64,000 nucleotides of DNA from Diaphorobacter caeni (GTDB lineage: Bacteria; Pseudomonadota; Gammaproteobacteria; Burkholderiales; Burkholderiaceae_C). The notes beneath the pieces were generated by a model. The model was not told where the DNA came from. It was given only the letters and a program-made list of their open reading frames with translations, and made no database searches. Location: contig NZ_JADKYZ010000007.1 in NCBI RefSeq assembly GCF_015354245.1, positions 1 to 64,000 on the forward strand. The letters run 5' to 3'. The translations under genes were made by a program, and so were the position numbers. This document shows, piece by piece, positions 50,435 to 58,129 of the stretch; the first letter of the stretch is position 1; each line of letters begins with the position of its first letter.

Positions 50435-52420
50435 ATGGCGTTTTCTCTGAAAAATGATCTGATCCGCATGGTCCGTATCGGCGTCTTCAGCGTATTGGCA
50501 TTAGGCACATTGCCGGCTACTGCGGCGGTGAGTGCCACCGTGAAATCGGCGCTGCTTATCTTCTATGACCGCACCAACGGCGCCGGGTGGACGAATAACA
50601 CGGGCTGGTCCAATCCGGATAGCGACCCGTGTGCTGATGGCTGGTTTGGCGTCTCCTGCCATCTCGATCAGGTGACCGAGGTGAGCCTTCCCGGCAACGG
50701 GCTGTCGGGCACGGTCAACCTGGCGTACATGCCGAACTTGAGTCGCCTCGATGTGTCCGACAACGCATTGACGGGGCTGACGCTCAGCAACCTGCCCCAG
50801 CTGCAATCTTTGCTGGCTGGCGATAACCAGCTGGCAGGCACGGTCAGCGTGGCGAACCTGCCGCGCCTGTCATTTCTCAGGCTCTCCGACAACCAGTTGA
50901 CTGAGCTGAGCCTGACCCAGTTGCCGGCGCTGTCGCGCCTCGAGGTGAGAAACAACCGGATTTCCGCACTGGTGCTTGCCGACTTTCTCCAACTGATTGA
51001 AGTGCACGCGCCTGGCAATCCGTTGAGCCGCGTGGAGCTCTCGAACCTGCCCGAGCTGCTGGAGCTGGATATCTCAAACGGAGCCCTGCAGGGGCAACAG
51101 CCGCTGAATTTGAATCTTGCAGATCTGCCGAAGCTCCGCGAGGTGACGGCCGAGAATGCGGGCATTGTCAGCCTCGAAGTGACCCATCTGCCGGCGCTCG
51201 AGGACTTGGAGATCACGAATAACCGCTTGACTTTGTTGACGCTGAGCGATCTGGCGGCGCTGCGTCGCGTCGAGGCCGACAACAACCGCATTGCGGATCT
51301 GTCGCTGACGAATCTGCCATCACTGGAGCGTTTGAATGTGCTCAGCAACGCGCTGACGGCGTTGAACTTGGCGGATCTACCGAAGTTGGATCGGGTGCAA
51401 GCATCAGCCAATCGCATCGCCAGCATGGCGCTGGTCAATCTGCCCTTGCTGACCGAATTGGATGTGAGCTTCAACGCCCTGACCACCCTGAATCTGGCGG
51501 GCCTGCCGTCGCTGATCGACGTGCAGGCCATATTCAATCACATCACCAGCGCAGATCTCAGCGGCTTGCCTGATGGGCTGGACTATCTGAACCTGGCGGC
51601 CAATCGATTGCATGACGCGGCGCCCGTGCTGCGTGCCGCGCAGGCGGCGTCTCTGGGCGCAGGAAGCGGGGCCATGATCTGCCCGAATGCCGTATCCGAA
51701 GCCGCGACGCCCGGCGCGCAAAACGTCCTGTGGCAGCAGGCTGTCGGCGCGAACCCATGGGATAGCGGATGCAGCGCGCAATGGGCCACGGGCCGCACCT
51801 CGTACACCTTGCAAATCGATCCGCCTGGCACGGCCACGGCGCCAGGCCTTCCCCAGAGCCTGGCCATGGGCGACTGGGCCGCAGTCACGTTCAATGCGGC
51901 GCCAGGCCACGTGCTGAGCGCGCTGGATGCGCCCAGCCCCAGCCCCTGCGCCGTCCTTCCCATTGGTACGTCCATCAGCTTTTACAGCGTCCCGGTGATA
52001 CTGGTGGCGACTGAGCCAGGTGGATGTACTATGACCGTCACAACGAAGTCCGTGGAGGATGCCATGCCGGCGCAGTGGCACGTGCCGATCACTGTCACGG
52101 TCAACGGCGGCGGCGGGCGTCATGCGCCTGTGGCGTCGCCGCTGGTTCATGGTCTGTACCAGCCCTTCGCCTACACATTCACTCCCGAGCCCGGCTACGC
52201 ACTGCAATCGGTGACCGGCTGCGACGGCACACTGGCTGGCAACGTCTACACCGGCACAGCGATAGCTGCCTGTACGATTGAGGCGACATTCCAAGGCGCA
52301 CCGTTGAACACGGGCCCTGCCACGCCCACACCAGTGCCTGGACTGGGGACCTGGGCCTTGGCATTGCTGGCTGCCTTGCTCAGCATGCTGAGCTGTCGCA
52401 AGATGGCCAAAGCTAGTTGA
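50435..52420 (+). CDS. Leucine-rich-repeat surface protein with IPTL-CTERM-like end
   Basis: The 661-residue protein has a signal peptide (to about 32), then a plant-type LRR cap (LLIFYDRTNGAGWTNNTGW, CADGWFGVSC). About 16 leucine-rich repeats of roughly 21 residues follow (pattern L.NLP.L..L....N.LT.L.L) to about residue 395. The C-terminal third has two beta domains, the second resembling the InlB-B-type repeat of such proteins (PGYALQSVTGCDGTLAGNVY). It ends in a VPGLGTWAL motif, membrane helix and basic tail. Starting 35 bases after the previous gene, the two are probably cotranscribed. LRRs suggest binding to another protein or cell. Confidence 0.8.
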   Translation: MAFSLKNDLIRMVRIGVFSVLALGTLPATAAVSATVKSALLIFYDRTNGAGWTNNTGWSNPDSDPCADGWFGVSCHLDQVTEVSLPGNGLSGTVNLAYMPNLSRLDVSDNALTGLTLSNLPQLQSLLAGDNQLAGTVSVANLPRLSFLRLSDNQLTELSLTQLPALSRLEVRNNRISALVLADFLQLIEVHAPGNPLSRVELSNLPELLELDISNGALQGQQPLNLNLADLPKLREVTAENAGIVSLEVTHLPALEDLEITNNRLTLLTLSDLAALRRVEADNNRIADLSLTNLPSLERLNVLSNALTALNLADLPKLDRVQASANRIASMALVNLPLLTELDVSFNALTTLNLAGLPSLIDVQAIFNHITSADLSGLPDGLDYLNLAANRLHDAAPVLRAAQAASLGAGSGAMICPNAVSEAATPGAQNVLWQQAVGANPWDSGCSAQWATGRTSYTLQIDPPGTATAPGLPQSLAMGDWAAVTFNAAPGHVLSALDAPSPSPCAVLPIGTSISFYSVPVILVATEPGGCTMTVTTKSVEDAMPAQWHVPITVTVNGGGGRHAPVASPLVHGLYQPFAYTFTPEPGYALQSVTGCDGTLAGNVYTGTAIAACTIEATFQGAPLNTGPATPTPVPGLGTWALALLAALLSMLSCRKMAKAS

Positions 52421-52583
52421 GAGCGTATTGACGATCTCCACACGGTCTTGCGGGCGCGGCCTCGGGTGGTCTACCGCGTTGCAAATCCTCGCAATGGCCC
52501 GAGCCATTGCTGCAGTTTGCGCCTTGCAGCCCATCCCGAACCACATCCTGCAAGCCTCGCGATGAGATCGTTAACATGCGCTG
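52418..52583. mobile_element. MITE-like element after LRR gene
   Basis: The left end GAGCGTATTGACGATCTC (52421-52438) directly follows the TGA stop and differs at one base from the sequence after the cysM stop (24781-24798). The right end at 52563-52581 is an imperfect inverted copy (both end in CGATCTC when read inward-to-outward). The element of about 165 bases encodes nothing. It may be a miniature transposon or a dispersed intergenic repeat. Confidence 0.5.
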
Positions 52584-52667
52584 AGACAGGGCGGGCAACA
52601 AAGTGGCAGCAAGGATGAATTGACTGCGGCAGTGACAGCGCAGTCGTGGTTGTGGTCGTGGTCGCCG

Positions 52668-53405
52668 CTATCCTGCCAGGCGCACGCGGTACGCGTAGGC
52701 ATCACCTCGGAAGGTGCCTTCGACGTACTCGATCAAACGCGATTGCGCGTCCAAGCTTTTACGTTTGATGAGCAAGCAGGGCATGGGCGCGTCAAAGCCG
52801 AACGCCTCCATTTCCTGTGCACTGCTCATGACCGCTTCGATGCTCTGCTCGGCATCTGCCATATGAATGCCGCAACGCTCGCGCAGCCAGGCGTAGATGG
52901 AGCCTTCGCCGCTCCACTCTTCGAGCTCGGGGGCCAGCGTGAGGTCGTACCACGCCAGCTCCAGCGACATCGGCGAGTCATTGCCCAGTCGCAGACGGCG
53001 CACATGCAACAGCGGCGCATGTGATGGGCGCCCGAAGATGCTCGCGATGGTGCGTTCATGCACCACCTGCAGTGCCATCAGTCGGGTGGAGGGGGTCATC
53101 CCCAACTCCTGCATCTCTTCGGTAAAACCTTTGAGGCGCGACATGACGGGGCTGACGCGCGGCATGCGTTTGACCACCGTCCCGCCGCGCCCTTGGCCGC
53201 TGGCGATCACATCCGCATCGCGCAGTGCGTCATAGGCCCGTTTGACCGTCGTGCGGCTGATCTTCAATGCATCCGCCAACTCTCGCTCGGACGGCAATTG
53301 GCTGCCTTCACTCAAACTGCCGTTGGCAATCAAGGCCTGTATTTGCTGCTGCAATTGCGCATAGAACGGCCCCGGCTGAAGCTCAGACAACTCGATGCGC
53401 TTCAT
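52668..53405 (-). CDS. GntR-family regulator with UTRA domain (HutC type)
   Basis: The 245-residue protein has a GntR winged helix (about 1-75: FYAQLQQQIQALIANGSLSEGSQLPSERELADALKISRTTVKRAYDAL) and a UTRA ligand domain (from about 95: LLHVRRLRLGNDSPMSLELAWY and EYVEGTFRGDAYAYRVRL). HutC-type regulators sense phosphosugars, amino acids or amines, and the PfkB kinase in the island is a plausible partner. ATG at 53405 has no good ribosome site; in-frame TTG 53582 would add 59 residues that look unstructured. Confidence 0.88.
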   Translation of the reverse strand: MKRIELSELQPGPFYAQLQQQIQALIANGSLSEGSQLPSERELADALKISRTTVKRAYDALRDADVIASGQGRGGTVVKRMPRVSPVMSRLKGFTEEMQELGMTPSTRLMALQVVHERTIASIFGRPSHAPLLHVRRLRLGNDSPMSLELAWYDLTLAPELEEWSGEGSIYAWLRERCGIHMADAEQSIEAVMSSAQEMEAFGFDAPMPCLLIKRKSLDAQSRLIEYVEGTFRGDAYAYRVRLAG

Positions 53406-53506
53406 GCTGGACGGCAGGGAGGAAGTGGATGTCTTCTCTGTGCTGGTGGTGTTGTGCTGGTTCACTGCGGCAGTACCTTGCTGGCCAAATGTTGAGCGCA
53501 CAAGCT

Positions 53507-53525
53507 GACCGACCGACCGACCGAC
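53507..53525. repeat. GACC tetranucleotide repeat
   Basis: GACC is repeated four times and followed by GAC, about 100 bases upstream of the GntR start at 53405. Simple repeats of this kind can vary in number by slippage. Here it lies in the leader, or in a TTG-started N-terminal extension, where a length change would shift frame. Confidence 0.6.
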
Positions 53526-53607
53526 TTGCGCCGAGCAGTCGGTTCGGATGTTCCCGGTAACGGTATCGATGCGAGAAGCCAAAGCAGCGTCGGCACTATC
53601 GGCGCCT

Positions 53608-53623
53608 GTTCATGCGCATGAAC
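53608..53623. promoter_or_regulatory. 16-bp perfect palindrome upstream of gntR
   Basis: GTTCATGCGCATGAAC is a perfect palindrome in the gap between gntR and the hemY terminator. It is a candidate operator for the adjacent GntR regulator, which may control itself. Confidence 0.45.
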
Positions 53624-53674
53624 TTCAAGCTGCCAGACGAGCAAGTGGGCCGGCAAATTCTACCCGGCGTTGGA

Positions 53675-53706
53675 TAATAAAAAAGGGCGTTTGGAAAACG
53701 CCCTTT
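53675..53706 (-). terminator. Terminator of the hem operon
   Basis: AAAGGGCGTTT at 53682-53692 pairs with AAACGCCCTTT at 53696-53706, loop GGA. On the reverse strand it is followed by TTTTTTATTAT. It lies directly after the hemY stop and is a textbook intrinsic terminator. Confidence 0.9.
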
Positions 53707-53711
53707 GCCCA

Positions 53712-54989
53712 TCACAAAACAGCGATGGCCGCCTGCTTCCAGGCCTGAGAAGCAGCCTCCTCATCCCCCCGATGCTCGGCCAACTCGGCCAGGAACCGCC
53801 ACGCACTCCCACGCAGCTTCTTGTCAGCCAACTTGGGCGCAGCCTGAGTGAACAGCTGCTGCGCCTTGCCCCACAGCTCACGGTGCAGGCAAGCCACTGC
53901 AGACAGATACTGCAAACGGGCATCACGTGGGTTGGCCTGTTGGGCGCTTTCGATGCGGGCGAGCCACTGCGCGTCGATGCCGCTCAGGTTGGCTTCGAGC
54001 ACTTCGATCAGCTTGAACGCCTGATGCTGCGAGAGCGATTGGTTCGGGTCGACCATGCGCTCCCACACCGGCAGCAGCCAGTGGCGCACCTGGGCGGGGT
54101 CGCCGTCGAGCTGGGACAGGCGCTGGGCGGCGTGGATCGACAGCTCGGGCATGGCGCGCTCGTTCACGTCGAGCGACATCCAGGCGTTCTGCAACTGCGC
54201 GGGGTCGTGGGCGTCGTTGATCAGCTCGATGGCGAGGCTGCGCACGATGCTCTCGGCGGCGGCGGGGGAAAAGGCGCGGTGCTTGCCGAGCAGGCGTGCG
54301 GTGTCGAGCGCTTCTCCGGTGAGGTGCGCCATGCGCGAGGCTTTGAGCTTGGCGCGCAGGGCGAGCGTGCGGCGTGCGGCACCGGCGGACAAGGTCGCCA
54401 TGCGGTCGAGCGCGGCGTTGGCGTCGCGCTCGTCGAGCGACCAGCGGGCGGCGCGCAGCTGTGCGCCTTCACGCAGTTCCTGTTCGGAGGTGGAGGCGTT
54501 GGGCGGGATCGAGTCGAGCGCCTGCTGCAGATGCGTCTCGCGCGTGGTGCGGTCCTGCAGCGCGTGCGAGCTTTCGGCGGCGACGATGTGGGCCAGCGTG
54601 CGCAGTTGTTTGCCATGCGGAATCGGCAGGGATTGCGACAGGTCGCTTTCCTGGGCGATGGAGGACTCCGCCGCCTTGCGCGCACGCAGAAAGCGGCCTG
54701 CGAGCAGTTGCGACATGGCGTCGAGCAGCGACGCGTGCATCGCGCGTTCCTTCTGCTGCAGACGCCAGCGGCGTGCGCGGCGCGGCAGGCGCAGCAGGGC
54801 GGCGGTGCCGCGCAGAGCGCCATACACGATCGCAAAGACGCTGCACAGAATCAGCAGCACCGCGTTGAGGGACAGGTCCACCCGGTAGGGCGGCCAGAAC
54901 AGGGTCACCGTGCCTTGGTTGTTGCCTGCGAACAGGGCAACCGCCACGGCGACGCCAAACAGGGCCAGTAGCCAGAGAGCTGCGCGCAT
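53712..54989 (-). CDS. hemY: HemY, TPR-containing inner-membrane protein of the heme cluster
   Basis: The 425-residue protein has two N-terminal membrane helices (ALWLLALFGVAVAVALFAG and LNAVLLILCSVFAIVYGAL), the HemY_N region, then a long TPR-like helical body. HemY is thought to organise late heme-synthesis enzymes and is not the unrelated Gram-positive protoporphyrinogen oxidase of that name. It is last in the hemC-hemD-hemX-hemY operon. A truncated copy of its 3' end lies at 47447-47562. Confidence 0.92.
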   Translation of the reverse strand: MRAALWLLALFGVAVAVALFAGNNQGTVTLFWPPYRVDLSLNAVLLILCSVFAIVYGALRGTAALLRLPRRARRWRLQQKERAMHASLLDAMSQLLAGRFLRARKAAESSIAQESDLSQSLPIPHGKQLRTLAHIVAAESSHALQDRTTRETHLQQALDSIPPNASTSEQELREGAQLRAARWSLDERDANAALDRMATLSAGAARRTLALRAKLKASRMAHLTGEALDTARLLGKHRAFSPAAAESIVRSLAIELINDAHDPAQLQNAWMSLDVNERAMPELSIHAAQRLSQLDGDPAQVRHWLLPVWERMVDPNQSLSQHQAFKLIEVLEANLSGIDAQWLARIESAQQANPRDARLQYLSAVACLHRELWGKAQQLFTQAAPKLADKKLRGSAWRFLAELAEHRGDEEAASQAWKQAAIAVL

Positions 54990-55030
54990 CGATCAGGGCC
55001 TTCCGTTCATCGTCATGTCGATCGCCGTCA

Positions 55031-56221
55031 TCATCGGCCCGCCGCTGCGGTGGTCAGCGCTGCAAAGGTTTCGTCGAGGCGCGGCAGTTCCATGCCCTGC
55101 ATGTTGTTCTGCAGCTCCGAGATGGTCTCGATGGCGCGGCGCGTGTAGCGCGAATCGGGTTCGAAATACTTGACCAGCGCGGTCTTGGCGTTGGCGAGGT
55201 CGAGACGCGCAGAATCAAGGCGGCGCGAGAGGATGCCCAGGCGCGCGTTCATCAGCGAGAGCTTGAGGTTCTCGCGCAGGAAATACGCCTGCTGGGGCGC
55301 GATCAGCACGGCGTCGGGCTGGTCGATGCGGCTCACGCGCACGAGGCCACGGGCTTCGGCGGCGATGGCTTCCCAGGTGGTGTTGAGCACGGCCTTCCAA
55401 CGCGGCTCGTCGGCGTCGGGAGGCGTGGCGGCCGCTTCGGCGGCATTGCGTGAGCTGGCGTTGCGCTGGCGCATGGTCGAGGCCTGCACCACGGCGTTGA
55501 GCAGCGGGATCTCGTCGACCTGACGCGTGAGATCGTCCACGCGGCCGAGCAGACCGGAGGTGTCGGTCACGGCGGACTTGCCGATGCGCTCGAGGTCATG
55601 CGCGATGGCGCGCTGCACGGGCGTCAGGCGCGGCTGGGCGGCACGTTCGATGCGCTGGTCGGCGCTCTTGAGCGCGGCGATCACGGGCTCGAGGCTGCCG
55701 GTGAGCTGCGATTGCTGCAGCGCCAGACGCAGGCCGGATTCGATGTCGACCACCAGGTTCTCGTCGCGCGAGCGCGAGAGGCTCTGCATCAACTCCTCGA
55801 GCTGGGTGCGCTGCAGGGCGACCTCGCTCACGCGGGATTCGGCCACCGTGAGGCGGGCCGACGTGTCGCGCGCCACTTCGGAGGCCTCGCGCGCCATGGT
55901 GCGGGCCTCGATGGCCTGCGCGCCGGAGTCGGCGGTCTGGCGGGCGAGCTGTTCCTGGATGTTCGAGAGCTTTTGCCACAGCATGAAGCTGCTTGCGAGA
56001 CCGGCAATCGCGACCGCGCCCACGATGCTGACCAGCAGCCGCGATCCGCCCGCTGCGGGGGCGTGGCCGGCGGCGGCTACAGGCGGCGCTGCTGCATACG
56101 CAGCGGCAGGAGCGGGAGCCGGGGCGGGCGCAGGCGCCGGGGCAGCGGGCGGCGCCCGATGCGCAGCGCCCGGTGCGTCCGGGGTGTCTTCGTGGATGGT
56201 GTGTTGGGGCTCGAGGCTCAT
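55031..56221 (-). CDS. hemX: HemX-like membrane protein
   Basis: The 396-residue protein has an N-terminal P/A-rich cytoplasmic stretch (PAPAPAPAPA repeats), one membrane helix (about 75-95, LLVSIVGAVAIAGLASSFML) and a periplasmic coiled coil and helical domain. HemX is often mislabelled a uroporphyrinogen-III methyltransferase but lacks that domain. Start 56221 (MSLEPQHTIHED) overlaps the hemD stop by ATGA. Confidence 0.9.
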   Translation of the reverse strand: MSLEPQHTIHEDTPDAPGAAHRAPPAAPAPAPAPAPAPAAAYAAAPPVAAAGHAPAAGGSRLLVSIVGAVAIAGLASSFMLWQKLSNIQEQLARQTADSGAQAIEARTMAREASEVARDTSARLTVAESRVSEVALQRTQLEELMQSLSRSRDENLVVDIESGLRLALQQSQLTGSLEPVIAALKSADQRIERAAQPRLTPVQRAIAHDLERIGKSAVTDTSGLLGRVDDLTRQVDEIPLLNAVVQASTMRQRNASSRNAAEAAATPPDADEPRWKAVLNTTWEAIAAEARGLVRVSRIDQPDAVLIAPQQAYFLRENLKLSLMNARLGILSRRLDSARLDLANAKTALVKYFEPDSRYTRRAIETISELQNNMQGMELPRLDETFAALTTAAAGR

Positions 56222-57015
56222 ACCAATGATTTTATAGACGCCGTCACGTCCTGCAGTGTAGGGCGGCACTCACTTACGTTGCCAAATCCTGCGGCGCGTG
56301 CCGCTTCGGAGATGCGCGGGTGCGTGACCAGCGCGCAAGCCTTGTCCCAGCTGGTTTGCGGCAACTCCCGCGCCAGATTCTGGATGGCCTCGGAACTGCT
56401 GAAAAACCACACTGTGCCGTCCAACGCCGCACGTGCAGCAAGGTCTTTGGCATCGGCATCGAGCCGCGAGCCCGTTCTTTCATAGGCCGCGACGAACTCC
56501 GTCTCGCCTCCGGCGGCTGCAATCTGCGCGGCCAGCCAGTCGCGGCCATTGCCGCCCTTGGTCTGCGCCGCGTTGGCTCCGCGCACGATCAGCACCCGCT
56601 TGCCGGGGCCGATCTGCGGGGCGACGGCGAGCCACAGGCTCTCCGAATCGAACTGGCTGGAATCAGGCGCGGGGCCGTCGATCAGCGATGCCGGCACACC
56701 CGCCTGCACCAAAGCGCGTGCGGTGCCGGGGCCGGGGGACCAGAAGCGGGGCAGGTGGTCGGGTTCAGTCAATGACAATGGCAATGACAAGCCCTCCGCC
56801 AGAAACTCGGCGGCCGCGTTGCCGCTGACGAACATCAGCGCATGAAAATTTTTCAGCCGGGCGCGTGCGTCGGTGAGCGCCGACTGCAGCGCCGGATCGC
56901 GCACGGCGGTGATGGACAGCAGCGGCAGAGCCACGGCGTCGATGTGCTGCGCCCGCAGCCGCTCCCCCCATCGCTCGGCTTCGGGCGACGGGCGGGTGAT
57001 CAGAACGCGTGTCAT
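56218..57015 (-). CDS. hemD: Uroporphyrinogen-III synthase
   Basis: The 265-residue enzyme closes hydroxymethylbilane to uroporphyrinogen III with ring D inversion. It shows the HemD two-domain pattern: VLITRPSPEAERWGERLRAQHIDAVALPLLSI at the start, FVSGNAAAEFLAEG, VLIVRGANA, FVAAYERT and WFFSSSEAIQNL. It lies between hemC and hemX with a 9-base gap and an ATGA overlap respectively, as in many proteobacteria. Confidence 0.93.
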   Translation of the reverse strand: MTRVLITRPSPEAERWGERLRAQHIDAVALPLLSITAVRDPALQSALTDARARLKNFHALMFVSGNAAAEFLAEGLSLPLSLTEPDHLPRFWSPGPGTARALVQAGVPASLIDGPAPDSSQFDSESLWLAVAPQIGPGKRVLIVRGANAAQTKGGNGRDWLAAQIAAAGGETEFVAAYERTGSRLDADAKDLAARAALDGTVWFFSSSEAIQNLARELPQTSWDKACALVTHPRISEAARAAGFGNVSECRPTLQDVTASIKSLV

Positions 57016-57024
57016 GCCGGCGCG

Positions 57025-57966
57025 TCAGGAAGTCGTGCAGACCCTGGCGCCCGCAGCCTTGAGCTTGTCGGCCACGGCCACGCCGAGCGCGTCGGCGGAG
57101 GCGAGGTCGGTGATCTGGCTCGATTCGGCGCTGGCGCGGATCAGCACCTGCTGGCCTTCCACATCGCCCCAGGCCGCGTCGAGGCGCAGGGTGTTGCCCG
57201 TCCAGCGGCCATGCGCGGCCAGTGGCACCGAGCAGCTGCCGCCCATGGCGCGGCTCACGGCGCGCTCGGCGGTCACGGTCAGCCAGGTCTGCTGATGGGC
57301 GAGGGGGGCGAGCGCCTGCTGGAGGTCGTCTCGACCTTGGCGGATCTCGATGCCGAGCGCGCCCTGTCCGGCCGACGGCAGCATTTCCTCGGGCTCGAAG
57401 ATGTGGCGGATGCGCGATTCCATGCCGAGGCGCTTGAGGCCTGCGGCGGCGAGCACGATGGCCGCGTACTGGCCTTCGTCGAGCTTGCGCAGGCGGGTGT
57501 CGAGGTTGCCGCGAAGCGGCTGGATATCGAGGTCCGGGCGCAGCGCCTGCAGCAGGGCCTGGCGGCGCAGGCTGGAGGTGCCGACCACAGCGCCCTGCGG
57601 CAGATCGGCGAGCTTTGCATATTGCGGGGAGACGAAGGCGTCGCGCGGATCTTCGCGCTCCATCACGCAGGCCAGTTCAAAGCCTGCGGGCAGCTCCATC
57701 GGCACGTCCTTGAGCGAATGCACGGCCAGATCGGCGCGGCCTTCCTCGAGCGCGAGTTCCAGTTCCTTCACGAACAGGCCCTTGCCGCCGACCTTGGAGA
57801 GCGTGCGGTCGAGGATCTGGTCGCCCTTGGTGGTCATGCCCAGCAGATGCGTGGCGTGGCCGCGGGATTCGAGCAGGGCCTTGACGTGCTCGGCCTGCCA
57901 GAGAGCGAGGCGGCTCTCGCGCGTCGCGATGACGAACTGGGTGGGCTGCGATGAATTTATTTTCAT
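57025..57966 (-). CDS. hemC: Hydroxymethylbilane synthase (porphobilinogen deaminase)
   Basis: The 313-residue enzyme polymerises four porphobilinogen units. Key features are [17 protein letters not shown], the catalytic aspartate D87 in AVHSLKDVP, the arginine cluster in [11 protein letters not shown], and cofactor cysteine C245 in [10 protein letters not shown]. First gene of the reverse-strand hem operon, divergent from ppc across a 163-base gap. Confidence 0.96.
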   Translation of the reverse strand: MKINSSQPTQFVIATRESRLALWQAEHVKALLESRGHATHLLGMTTKGDQILDRTLSKVGGKGLFVKELELALEEGRADLAVHSLKDVPMELPAGFELACVMEREDPRDAFVSPQYAKLADLPQGAVVGTSSLRRQALLQALRPDLDIQPLRGNLDTRLRKLDEGQYAAIVLAAAGLKRLGMESRIRHIFEPEEMLPSAGQGALGIEIRQGRDDLQQALAPLAHQQTWLTVTAERAVSRAMGGSCSVPLAAHGRWTGNTLRLDAAWGDVEGQQVLIRASAESSQITDLASADALGVAVADKLKAAGARVCTTS

Positions 57967-58129
57967 GACTTTCTGTTATTGGCGCTCCAGCGCCCTTCAA
58001 CATTGCTGCGGGATGCTAGCATGTTGCGCTGCAGCAGGTTACAGCCGCCCCGTACCCATTTGGGGCGACGCGGTTTGATCTGTATCTATGCCGCCTTCAT
58101 TGTCCCAAAGTTCAGGAGTGACTTTCCGC

